Of a stretch of DNA of 64,000 nucleotides, positions 45,333 through 55,373 are shown one piece after another. Made by a program: the position numbers and the translations under genes. Below the pieces are notes generated by a model. It was given only the letters and a program-made list of their open reading frames with translations, made no database searches and was not told the DNA's origin. Numbering within the stretch: the first letter of the stretch is position 1; the number at the start of each line of letters is the position of its first letter. Origin of the DNA: Craspedostauros australis (Eukaryota > Bacillariophyta > Bacillariophyceae > Mastogloiales > Achnanthaceae); assembly GCA_026770025.1 (NCBI GenBank), contig JAMXDE010000003.1, forward strand, positions 1,612,001 to 1,676,000, written 5' to 3'.

Positions 45333-47651
45333 TCAAAATCCGCAGTCTTCGATGAACGGGGTGTATTGGTGCGACACACCCGATCGCGTGTTGCATTGAT
45401 AATTCATGGACAACGACACGATGGTGTGGAACCATTCGGTGGGCAAGTACAACACATCCCCGGCTTGTAGCACGACTTCGTTCGCGGTCGCGAGGTGGAA
45501 TTCCGGACACTCCTTGTTCTGCGACGAGGGGCTCCAATCGACTGAGGAATGACGCGCCGAGGGATGCCCGACAGGATACAAGCACAGATGCGGGCATTGG
45601 TTGGGTTGGTTGAGGATATATCGCCGCGCGCCGCCCAGAACGACGATGGAATTGCGGCTGGCATCGAAATGATTTTCTGCCACGACACCTTTCATGCCGA
45701 AACGGCAATGGATTCCGCGCTGGGCGTTGGGGTCGACAAGGTAGGTGGATGGTCGAGGATCAAGTGGTGCTGGTTCGTCGGGTGCCGGTTGTTCCTGGTA
45801 TCGGGGTTGGAAGAAGGGTAGTTCATCGAACAGATATTCGGATGTTGAGTAACCCGGGTCGCATTGCCCTTTGGCTCCGGTTTCGCCGCATCCGATCAGG
45901 CGAAAGTACCAGTGCGGGACATCGTTGGCGAAGGACGGTGCACGGACCTCGGTGGAGTTGGCCTTGGAGAGCCAATTCGAGTACGTCATGTGGATGATCT
46001 TGGTTGGTTTCGTCCAATTCGCTGGCTTTTCGACTAACTTGAAATGCGAGTTTTGTTTTCGCTTGCGCTCGATGGTGCGTTTGGATGGGTGCGTTTCAGG
46101 ATTCCAATACAGAAAGTGGTTGTTTTCCGAATACTCCGTGCGGTACTGACTTGAACCATCTGGACCGCCCAGCATGCGCTGCATGTAGTCCGGGATCAGG
46201 TTCCATCGCAGAACGGTCTCCAGAACACGTGGGTCATTTCGTAGGATGTAGGGAACCTCGGCCTCTCGGTACGTCATGGCCTTGTCGAAATCTGTGCGGT
46301 AATCGAAGATGCACACTCCTTGATGGATGGTTTGGTGATCCTCCAGGTTGGCATCATCGAGTGGCCATGCCTTCAGCACGTCATCGACGAGATTCCATTC
46401 GTAGGGGTAACCCTCCGGCGGAATGTCAGGGCAGTTGTTGATGTCATAATGTATGGTTTGACGAGAATGCGCCTCCATGAAAGATGTCGAAGCGGCACCT
46501 CGCTTGTCCTCTTCTGCTTCCTGTTCAATGGATGCCATCAGTTTGGTTCGAAGGGGAGCCCGTTTCAAACCTTCCACGGATGCCTCTGCCAGCATCGCCA
46601 CCATCGCATCCGTGCGACTGAGACGTGTAGATCCAGCCGATGGCGCAGATACCTGATGTTCCTCAATTAGTCTGCTCAGCTCGTCGTCGGCGTCCCTGCG
46701 CAGCTTCGCGTAGTAATCGGACTTGTCGCCTATGTGTGTCATGCTGGTTGGAATGGCATAGTACGGTGATGGATTCCTGGAATAGAGACGCTTGCGATGC
46801 GCCTGCTTCGTCTCTGGCCGCCCTTGCTTGGCGAAGTTGATGCCATAGTCAGGTGATGACGACGAAAACGCGTTCGAGAGCATCACCAAGCCACTCAACG
46901 AGAACCATGATGAGCGCTCTCCTGCAGGCACAGGATGATTCGGATTGAACCAGACATGCAACAAGCCTGCACAGTACCAAACGACCCACCCGAGAATCAT
47001 GAGCAATATGAGGATGGCCAATGCATCCCTCCGTTCAGAATCGTCACCGTACAAGTCGTTCTTCGTCGCTCGCGCCAGTCTCCGACGACGTCGCTGCTCC
47101 CGTCGTTGGGACCGGTCTGATTTAGTGCCAAGTGGCGCGGCTTGTGTCGATGCTATTGTTGTTCCTGTTGTTCCTACTGCTGCTGCTGCTGCTGCTGCGA
47201 CGGAAGATGGAGAGGAATCACACCAATCGATAGCATCCAGCCAAATGCCAGCGGCTTCTTGGAGCAGATGTGATGCGATGGAAGTCACTTGGTTCCAAAC
47301 CCTGGTTGGGGCACTCCGAAGATCCTTTCGATTACGATGCACCCTTCGAGTACGGCCATGGCAAGGAGGATGCAGTGCATGCCACGCAGTGGTGCGAGGC
47401 TGTGCGCTGTGCGCGTTTCGCTCATCATGTTGCTGCTGATGCTGCTGATCTCTCTGATATGCGTGGCGTTGATGGCGTGGATGTTGATAGCTGCTGCGCT
47501 GTGATGTGGCATGGTCATTGTGTCTGGAGTCCAACCCGCTTGTTGGTGTGTTGGCACCGACACCAACTTGCGCTGTGCGGCCAAGCCGACCCTCATTGGC
47601 GGATGTCACCTGATGGCTCACACGTCGATGCATCATGGCTGCGATTCTCAA
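45333..47651 (-). CDS. Membrane-anchored cupin/JmjC-type oxygenase
   Basis: 772 residues, single exon. A polar, Gln/His/Arg-rich N-terminus of about 205 residues ends in RREQRRRRR and is followed by one transmembrane helix at about 209-233, giving a type II (C-terminus in the lumen) topology. The C-terminal domain has the iron-binding triad of JmjC/cupin_8 enzymes: His661 and Asp663 in ENHFDASRN, and His742 in LPTEWFHTIVS. The typical GDVLYLPTEWFH strand is also present. Such enzymes are Fe(II)/2-oxoglutarate dioxygenases that hydroxylate proteins or other substrates. The helix and several cysteines (CGETGAKGQC, CPHLC) fit an ER or Golgi enzyme. Substrate unknown. The start is the first Met of the frame and could lie further in. 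Confidence 0.85.
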   Translation of the reverse strand: MRIAAMMHRRVSHQVTSANEGRLGRTAQVGVGANTPTSGLDSRHNDHATSQRSSYQHPRHQRHAYQRDQQHQQQHDERNAHSAQPRTTAWHALHPPCHGRTRRVHRNRKDLRSAPTRVWNQVTSIASHLLQEAAGIWLDAIDWCDSSPSSVAAAAAAAVGTTGTTIASTQAAPLGTKSDRSQRREQRRRRRLARATKNDLYGDDSERRDALAILILLMILGWVVWYCAGLLHVWFNPNHPVPAGERSSWFSLSGLVMLSNAFSSSSPDYGINFAKQGRPETKQAHRKRLYSRNPSPYYAIPTSMTHIGDKSDYYAKLRRDADDELSRLIEEHQVSAPSAGSTRLSRTDAMVAMLAEASVEGLKRAPLRTKLMASIEQEAEEDKRGAASTSFMEAHSRQTIHYDINNCPDIPPEGYPYEWNLVDDVLKAWPLDDANLEDHQTIHQGVCIFDYRTDFDKAMTYREAEVPYILRNDPRVLETVLRWNLIPDYMQRMLGGPDGSSQYRTEYSENNHFLYWNPETHPSKRTIERKRKQNSHFKLVEKPANWTKPTKIIHMTYSNWLSKANSTEVRAPSFANDVPHWYFRLIGCGETGAKGQCDPGYSTSEYLFDELPFFQPRYQEQPAPDEPAPLDPRPSTYLVDPNAQRGIHCRFGMKGVVAENHFDASRNSIVVLGGARRYILNQPNQCPHLCLYPVGHPSARHSSVDWSPSSQNKECPEFHLATANEVVLQAGDVLYLPTEWFHTIVSLSMNYQCNTRSGVSHQYTPFIEDCGF

Positions 47652-48831
47652 CGGTGATGTTCAGCATGCTCATGGAACGACGAGACGACAAGTGCCACGC
47701 TCCCGTGCCTGTGCAGTTCTGCGACTTCGGTGAAAGATGGAGACTTGCAACCTTTCACGTCTTGTTGGAGCGGGCATGGCAGATGACTCGCATTGCTGTC
47801 GATCGAACATGATTGTACAAGGACGGGTAGTAGTAGCTCGTACCAGACGAACCCGTGTTTGCGAACAACAATGCTGCGGACGTTGGCAACGCGAACTCTC
47901 GGTGTTGGTGTCGCAACTCTCTTGGCCGTTTCGGTTTGTTCGTTCAGTTTCGAAACGATAAACCATACATTAACGCCATCTTAACCACAAACAATTGATA
48001 TACGACACAATACTAGTCGTACACCGGAGTTTACTGGTCTTACACATCGGAGTTGGTACGGTTTATGTTGTACATTACCCAATCCACCAACGAATGTTGT
48101 TCTTTTCCAGTGATGACATCACATCACCGACTGTTCTTCTCCGTCGTTGCTGGCCATTCGCGCCAAGACCGGATTGGGGACTGCAAAACAAAGAACAAAC
48201 AGCTCCAAACTGTGCCCATAATTTCCAAAGCACGTGGAATCATCCTGACAGGAGCGTTGTCCTTTTCGTGCTTCACTCATTGGTTGTGGTATCTTGGGAC
48301 GTGTGTTCGTATGGATCAAAGAGCAATAGTGTGCAGTGACACTCTCCAGAGTGATACGAGCGACGAATGCAAGGATGGAAGATGGAAGATGGAAAATGGC
48401 AGATCGAGTCCACAACAAGAGAGCTGGAATGCGAACGGCGTCAATGAAGAAGGGCATCCGGTGCCAGAACAGCGACTATCAGCATGCCAGCAATAGGTCG
48501 TAGTAGTACTTGACACCACAATCAACACCAGCGATGAAAGCGTACATGCAGAAGAGCAACTTGAACCACGAGAGACCAGACATACAACCAAGGATGGAAA
48601 AGCCACGCCCAGCCAAGATCGAACTCAACTCCTCACCCCGCGTCGATTTGTCCTGCACGGCCGCATCCCCACAGGTGCGAGCGAGTTCACACGTCCAAGC
48701 GTTCGCATCATAGATCGTAGTCGCAGCCGCAGGCACTGCTATTTTGAGAGTCCGACAGAAACAAAACCATCGCAAGAGACAGCCAGCTCAACGAAAGGCC
48801 AAGGGATGAACGGACGCCTTCAGCACTGCCG
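47652..48831. other. Divergent intergenic region
   Basis: This lies between the starts of the oxygenase (minus) and the next plus-strand gene. Only short unsupported ORFs are seen. Confidence 0.55.
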
Positions 48832-50439
48832 ATGGCATTCATGGACTCGTCTGGTGCACATCTCTCACGACCTCGGAACACCTCTCAACTATCCCGTTCA
48901 TGCCTCACAAACATCACCACAAGAATACGCATCGCCATCACTAGTGCAAAGATCAGTACTCTCTTCACCATGCCGGACACCCCAGCCATCAGCCAGCAAG
49001 CCATATGCGCAACGACGAAGCAACGCGTCATCAAAGCACTGGAGGAATGCCCAACTATTCAGAAAAAGGTCGTCCACCATCTACAGATAGCGGCCATGGG
49101 AACACAGCCGTCCGGCAGTGTCTGCATCGCGGATGTTGACGGCAACTGCATTCCGGTCAAGAAGGCCCACCTGGAGGTTTGCATGTACCGCATCATCTAC
49201 TCGACGCCAGAGATCAAGCGAGAGATCGAGAAGCATGTTGGAGAGAGCATTGGCAATGCTCCACCATTCCTCCCTTCCTTGCTGGCACTGCAGTTCAACA
49301 GCGCAGCCAGAGCAGCAGAAGCCGAGGCCGAGAATCAGGCAGACATTTGCCATCAACGTCAAGTGCTGGGGGTGAGAACTATAATCTTCGCACTCCAGGC
49401 GGGTCTGCTCGTCTTTCCATTTCACGACATCCCAGAAAGCGCATCCGTGTCCTTTCTCTTTGCAATTTGGTGCGCGGTGTTCTGCTGTTCCATCATTTAC
49501 CTCCGCAAAATACTGGACAATCACCTTCGACGCACGCAGGACAACGAGGAACGGAAGAAGAAGAAAATCGCACACACGACTTCTTGTGCCTGCTGTGTTT
49601 GTGGAATGTCGAGCAATGGTGTTGGCAGCCAACAGTTCAGCGACGATCCAGCGACGACAGCAGCAGCAGCAGCAACAACGCCAACAATGGCATTTGGCCC
49701 ATCATTCTGTGGCGATAACGTCGGCAACAACGACGATGACACTGCCAGCGAACCACAGAGTCCAACTGGGCCGAAAAATGCTAGCCCCTACAACGACGGT
49801 AGCAATGATAGTGACAGCGACAATGCTGTTTCGTACAACGCCATCACCCAATGTGAGAACTGCAACGACACAGGCGTCTGCAAAGTTGGATGCAAGACGT
49901 GCTGCCCGTACTTCATTTCTCCTCAGATTGTTGAGAAGCAAGTTTGCCTTTCACGCGTCCTGAAGACGTGCCCTGATCTGCAACAACGCTTCCAAAAGGA
50001 AATGAAAACTACGGTTTCGAAAGTTGATGGACCACAAGGCGCACAGCACATCAGCCATATCTTGGAGGTGATGAATAATAACAACGCGGTTCTTTCCAAG
50101 GAAGTGCATGCGGCAATCGACATCTACAAACACACCTTGGATGACGGCAAACTTGATTGGAGTTCTGCAGGCCGGCAACAGTGGGTGGACCGATCGCGAA
50201 AATCGGACGTTGTGAGGTCGCCGGAACCAGCCGTTGTGCTCGTCGCAATCGCTTCCAAAACAACCGTCCAAACCAGCGATATGACTTCCGCAACAACTGC
50301 ACCGACTGCACCGACTGCACCAACCGCATCATTGGATGGTAGCGACGACGAAGAAGCGAAATCATGCTTGGCATCACACCTGGAAAACGAGAACATGCGC
50401 AGCCTCAAAGCGTGGGATCATCTCTCAACAGTCGTGTGA
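48832..50439 (+). CDS. Membrane protein of unknown function with cysteine clusters
   Basis: 535 residues from the first Met. Met47 at 48970 has the better start context (CACCATGCC), so the true protein may be 489 residues. Seen: a helical N-terminal domain, two adjacent hydrophobic segments at about 181-198 and 205-225 that could form a hairpin, then KKKK. A Cys cluster (CACCVCG) lies near 256, followed by a long Ser/Asp/Asn/Ala-rich region. A second cluster, CENCNDTGVCKVGCKTCC, near 344 could bind a metal. It is followed by a helical stretch and a Thr-Ala-Pro repeat (TAPTAPTAPTA). The family is not recognised. A hidden intron near 49370-49400 cannot be excluded but is not required. Confidence 0.65.
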   Translation: MAFMDSSGAHLSRPRNTSQLSRSCLTNITTRIRIAITSAKISTLFTMPDTPAISQQAICATTKQRVIKALEECPTIQKKVVHHLQIAAMGTQPSGSVCIADVDGNCIPVKKAHLEVCMYRIIYSTPEIKREIEKHVGESIGNAPPFLPSLLALQFNSAARAAEAEAENQADICHQRQVLGVRTIIFALQAGLLVFPFHDIPESASVSFLFAIWCAVFCCSIIYLRKILDNHLRRTQDNEERKKKKIAHTTSCACCVCGMSSNGVGSQQFSDDPATTAAAAATTPTMAFGPSFCGDNVGNNDDDTASEPQSPTGPKNASPYNDGSNDSDSDNAVSYNAITQCENCNDTGVCKVGCKTCCPYFISPQIVEKQVCLSRVLKTCPDLQQRFQKEMKTTVSKVDGPQGAQHISHILEVMNNNNAVLSKEVHAAIDIYKHTLDDGKLDWSSAGRQQWVDRSRKSDVVRSPEPAVVLVAIASKTTVQTSDMTSATTAPTAPTAPTASLDGSDDEEAKSCLASHLENENMRSLKAWDHLSTVV

Positions 50440-51156
50440 AGCAGTACAGCAGGAGTACTCTATTTAACAATCTCAGCGACAGATACCATTTCGTACCACA
50501 TAAATATTGGCTCGTGTAATAATTACTAGAATAAACCATACTCCATGTTCTGCATATGCACCATACGCGTGCTTCTCTACGATCTACTCTACCTTTCTTA
50601 GACACTCGTGTTCATTATTGGCGGAAATGGGCTCTGTGCATGATGACGTCACATCACTTTCAGTGACGCGGTGACATTTGTGGACGACCTGTTGCTCGCA
50701 GAACACGAAGAGGACACGACACAACACTGTTCTCACAATTTCGACGTCGTTCTTGGTGCTTCCGAATCAAACGCCCCTCGGCAGGCGATTCGGTGGGTGA
50801 TGAAATCGACGTCCATGGCGATGGGGGCTGTCTGTGCGGGAATGATCAGCGCGCTCGTATCTGCGTGTATGGTATAATACGAACCATGGCACCCGCGCAG
50901 GTAGACATGTGGCATTTGATCCATGTTCATGCAAGCCAATCGGCGGTGCTTCCACTCGCACTTCTTGTATCCGCCCCTTCGCGAACGTCTTTTATTCCGC
51001 AACCATCCAGAGAGGCTCACAAAAATCGTTTCGCTCTATCAACACAAGCCAGCCATCAATCGTATGACGACGACGACGACATCATCAAGACCAACATCAG
51101 TAATAGTCCCAACAATAACAACAGCAGCAACAGCAGTAACATCCGACACAATCACA
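50440..51156. other. Intergenic and leader of the next gene
   Basis: This contains a TGACGTCA palindrome at 50644-50651. The last 100 bases (51057-51156) are rich in CAA, CAG and ACG triplets, as in untranslated leaders of this window. Confidence 0.5.
50644..50651. promoter_or_regulatory. CRE-type palindrome TGACGTCA
   Basis: A perfect 8-bp CRE palindrome about 0.5 kb upstream of the ATG at 51157. TGACGT elements are known in diatom promoters that respond to CO2 and cAMP. A single 8-mer can occur by chance, so the function is a guess. Confidence 0.2.
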
Positions 51157-51579
51157 ATGAAGTCACCATCATACTACGTCTCCATCACAGGCCTCACCTT
51201 GCGTGGTGTCTGGCACTACCCAACTTTCTGGTACCACGCCATTCCTAGCTTCAACCAAGCGCAAGCCGCACCGGGCAATATCCGCACAGAAGCGCGTTCC
51301 GTCGATGGCGTGCAACACACCTTGACAGTGTGGGAGGATCGCAAGTCGATGCTGCGATTCTTGCACACCGGCCCGCACCTCCAAGCCATGAAGGCGTTCG
51401 ATTCCATCGCCACTGGCAAGACGTATGGTTATGAGACGGATGTGATCCCGAGCTGGACGGAGGCATTGAAGCTATGGGAGGAGAAGGGGAAGATGTACGA
51501 AGGGCGTCGCAAGAAAGTCAACGCCACGGCGACTGAGTCTGACACGAAGACGAAGACTTGCATGACGACGTCGTCGTAA
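51157..51579 (+). CDS. Small DUF3291-like protein (dimeric alpha-beta barrel type)
   Basis: 140 residues from the Met at 51157, which has an A at -3. The frame is open upstream to an ATG at 50923, but that part is Thr-rich low complexity and reads as leader. The domain shows SPSYYVSITGLTLRGVWHYP, FNQAQAAPGN, HTLTVWEDRKSMLRFL and IPSWTEALKLWEEKG. This order matches DUF3291 and related antibiotic-biosynthesis-monooxygenase-like folds. Members are small and often of unknown function. There is no signal peptide. The C-terminus is a Lys/Thr-rich tail. The assignment is from motif memory only. Confidence 0.65.
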   Translation: MKSPSYYVSITGLTLRGVWHYPTFWYHAIPSFNQAQAAPGNIRTEARSVDGVQHTLTVWEDRKSMLRFLHTGPHLQAMKAFDSIATGKTYGYETDVIPSWTEALKLWEEKGKMYEGRRKKVNATATESDTKTKTCMTTSS

Positions 51580-51929
51580 TCGGCGTCGGCCCTGTCATTT
51601 GTCACTGCGATCGAACAGCCTTACTGCTTTACAACTGCCAATGTGACATACCAGTACGACTACACGGCTCTTGGAAGAACCAGGCGAGAGTTACTCCGCA
51701 GCAAGTGGAGACAGAGGGAGAGAGAGAGCGAAAAGATCTTCCAGGGAGTGCAGGGCATCCATTCCGCGCACCATACGAATAGTACAAGTAGAGACAGATT
51801 ACGTACAAGAACAGGACGCATCGTTCATATTTCATTCTATCTTTATGGTACTGTGGTATTATATGTATGGTATTCTCGCGAATTTCCTTTGCGCACCGTA
51901 GTCGCTCTGGGAATGCAGTTGGCGTTGTT
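51580..51929. other. Convergent 3' region
   Basis: A short intergenic stretch between two 3' ends. GA-rich near 51716-51734. No gene recognised. Confidence 0.6.
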
Positions 51930-54900
51930 CTATCCGCAGTTTCCAAACTGCTTGCGTGCTCTGTCATCTCGGAATTCAAGGTTGTCTGCCACCGTGGTGC
52001 CGAATGCATCGATGGTGTAGCCACCTCGACCGTAGCTGCAGCAGTTTCCGTCGCCGTAGCTGTCTTCGATCACGAAGGTGTAGCACTCTGTGTCCGCGCC
52101 TGCGAATTCCTGCTCGTAGCTTGCACCGCCGACAATGTTGCTGTACGGACCTCCTGTGAGGACCTTCGCGCCGGATGAATCGCGGATGAACCATGTGGTT
52201 TCTGCGCCGTAGTTGTCGGTGGTGATACTGATCTTGATGTTTTTGTCACCTTCCACAATCGGCGCGGATGTTGGCCCGCTCGTCGGCGCACTCGTTGGGA
52301 CGGTGTCAGGGATGCGGCACGTCGTGGTACAAGTTGCGCCGGGTTGGTCGCTGTTGTTGACACCTTCGTCGCATTCTTCGCCACCATCAAGTTCACCGTT
52401 ACCGCACCCTTCTGCGCTGGGGCAGCCGGGAGCATTTCCGAAGTAGCGGCGCACCTGTCTGAAATTCGCAGGTCCGCTGAAACTGAAGGCGAGTTGCTGA
52501 TCCATCTCCAGGCTGAACGCTCCCTCGCCGTACCCGCAGCAGATACCGTCACCCCACGAGTCCAAGAAAATGAATTGGTAACATCCTCCGGATGGCAGCT
52601 GCAAAGACTGGACGATCGTCGCACCGACGTCGGAGGTGGCATCGAAGGGCCCACCTGCGGCCAATTCAACGCCGTCCATGTCAAGAATTTGCCATTTCGA
52701 TTCTCCGGGGTAGTTGTCAGCTTGGATTGTGATTTTCACGTTGTCGTTGCCGATGTCTTCGGTCTGCCCAGGAGTTGGTGCCGAAGTCGGCTCAGAAGTC
52801 GGCGCGGAGGTAGGCTCTGAAGTAGGAGAACTGGTCGGTGCTGAGGTAGGGCGAGAGGTGGGCGCGCTGGTTGGCTCTGAAGTTGGTGCTGACGTCGGAG
52901 CAGATGTAGGGGCTAGAGTCGGTTCTGAGGCGTTTCCATTGGGGTCATCGGTCGGCGCTGCAGTCGGCGCTGCGGTCGGCCCTGCGGTTGGCATTTCGGA
53001 GGGGCTGTTGTCGGTTCCGTCACTTCCGCCATCTGCGACGGAGAAGTTGACACTTTTGGCCCGCACGTTGTTGCCGTTGCCCTCGGCTGATTCGAAGTCA
53101 TTGATTGTGGTTTCCACTCCGTTCACATTCACCTTGATGTAGCCATTTCCATACGAGCAGCAGTTTCTGTTTGATGAGTTCGGGGCAGCGGTGCAAGGAC
53201 GCGCAGAGTATGCGGATGCGTGTGTGGACAATGTTGCGTATAAGTGGCAGTGCAAATGAAGGAGGAGAACGGCAGAAAGCAGACATAGTGCGAGCGAAGT
53301 TGGCATGGTGAGCGCATGCAGTGGATAAAACAGGATGACGCAAAAGCAAATGACCGATAGGTGATACAGCTTCCGCCATGATTCGAGTATGGCAGAGAGG
53401 CATCGTGCTTCGATGCGCATCGTTTGGTCATAGCTTGGTTGACGTTGGAACACTTACCCGTCGCCGTATGAGTCATTGATGGTCAGGACGTAGTTCCCAC
53501 CTTCCTTGAGGACGACTTGGGTGTTGTATTCCACGCGGACTCTTTGAGCGTACGGACCGCCGAAAGCCACGGCACGTGTCTGCCCATCGTCCTTGATTTC
53601 CTTGATAGACCATGTCGTTTCCTCTCCGTAATCATCTGTGAAAACGGTGACAGTTGCGTCGACGCAATCGTCGCAGGCGGTCGGCGCAGCCGTGGGCGAA
53701 GGCGAGATGGTTGCCGGTGCGACCATGGCACCTGCCGCGAACGCATCGACATGTCCCTCGCCGTAGAGATTTGAATCGTACGCGTTGTTGTTGCCATCTG
53801 TCTTCTTCGCGGTGTCTTGCATCACTTGCATCATCTGGCCCGGGGTGAGGGATGGGTTGATGCTTTTCAGCAAAGCTGCAACGCCGGCGACATGTGGGGT
53901 GGCCATGCTGGTGCCGGAGAGGAACTTGTAGTTGCGGTTGGAAGGTTCAGACGGCTGGTCGATGTAGGTACTCTTGACGCCAACTCCTGGTGCGACGATA
54001 TCAACCTGCGGTCCGTAGGTGGAAAACCCAGCGAGTCTGCCGTTGCTGTCGACCGCGCCAACGCCAAAGACACCGCCGTGTGCTGCTGGGTAATTGACCG
54101 CGCCTGGTCTGGGTGGGTTCGCGTAGGCGTCGGCCCCGTTGCCAGTGGCTGCGACAAGGAGAATTCCTTTGTTGAACAGGCTCTGGCACTCGGCTGCCTC
54201 AGCACCCGAATAAGACTCGCCTCCAAGCGACATGCTGATGATGTGCGCTCCTTGCTGCTCGCACCGTTGCATTGCCTGGATGAGCGAGCCAGCGTAGAAG
54301 CCACCGTTGTCTCCGAAAACCCGAACGACAATGATATCGGCCTTTGGGGCCACGCCCACAACGCCGACGCCGTTGTCCTTGACAGCGGCGATAGTTCCCG
54401 TCACGTGCGTGCCGTGTCCATTGCCGTCGAACTCCTGCGAATTGCATGGTGTGGAATAGAATGGTGTGGTGCGTTGATGCGCGGGCAAGCACAGATGAGA
54501 ATGATTTTCCAAACAGGCATTCGAATGAGCATCACGAAGAGAATGTTACGATGAGGTGGAAAGGTGAGCCGATGCAGAGAGAAGAAGCAAGGTCGCACAC
54601 ATAAGAGCCATCCAATCGTGAGGAGCACGCATGGCATGCCGCATGCGAGGAGTATCACCGTGCTGAAGCAAAGACGAACTCACCCATGCCAATTCATCCA
54701 GACTGCTGTCATGTTCCCACACTATCACGTTCATTCCGGCGAAGTCTTCATGTCCCACTTGGAGTCCACTGTCAATGACGCAGACCCTGGCGCCTTCGCC
54801 CTGCTTCTTGAATGCGCTCCAGGCCTCCGACGCCTTGACGTTGTTGATCCCGTAGGGGAGGGACTCGGCTCCGTCAGCGAGAGTTCCCATGAGCTTGCGC

Positions 54901-55373
54901 TCGCGGTCCTTGCGATGGAGGAGGTGATCCGGCGGTGCGTCCTTGGGGTCGACGAAGCCAGGCATGACGGAAGCATAGCGCAACACATCGTCTTCGATGC
55001 TCGCGACATCAGGGAGTAGATTGAGGATGGCTTCCTCCGTGTGGTCGTCATCGTCGTCGATCTCCATGACGAAGTCGTCGAGGCCATCGAGCTTGTGGAC
55101 GAAGACGCCTGCGGGTGACTCGTCCAACTCCACTCCGCATTTGGCTTCCGTGTTCGTCTTGCAGCGGACGATGATTCGCTTCTTTCTGGTGTTTGTTGCG
55201 GTGGTCTTGCGTCCCTTGCGGAGGTTGGGGGTGGCGGTCTCCTTCTCCAGCTTGGCAGCATCTGCGTTGCCGTCCACACCTTGCGCCACGGCCACGGTGG
55301 AGGCGAGCATCACCGTCAGGGCCATCAGAAGCGCGCGCTTCGTAGGGTGGCTACGATTGGTCGCATAAGTCAT
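51930..55373 (-). CDS. Secreted subtilisin-like protease with C-terminal DSYGDG modules, three exons
   Basis: Exons 55373-54684, 54434-53458 and 53166-51930 (introns of 249 and 291 bp) give 967 residues. There is a signal peptide at about 12-31 and a propeptide-like region to about 165. The S8 catalytic triad is Asp201 (VIDSG), His237 (GHGTHV) and Ser406 (SGTSMATPH), with oxyanion Asn329. Three modules of about 85 residues follow, each ending in D-S-Y/W-G-D-G. The first is created by the splice at 53458/53166, which restores SYGDGNCCSYG. A linker of about 55 residues repeats PTSAPTSEPT. Between modules two and three lies CGNGELDGGEECDEG, a DUF4215-type cysteine motif. The protein is probably exported or wall-associated. 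Module function is unknown; adhesion or substrate binding is a guess. Confidence 0.9.
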
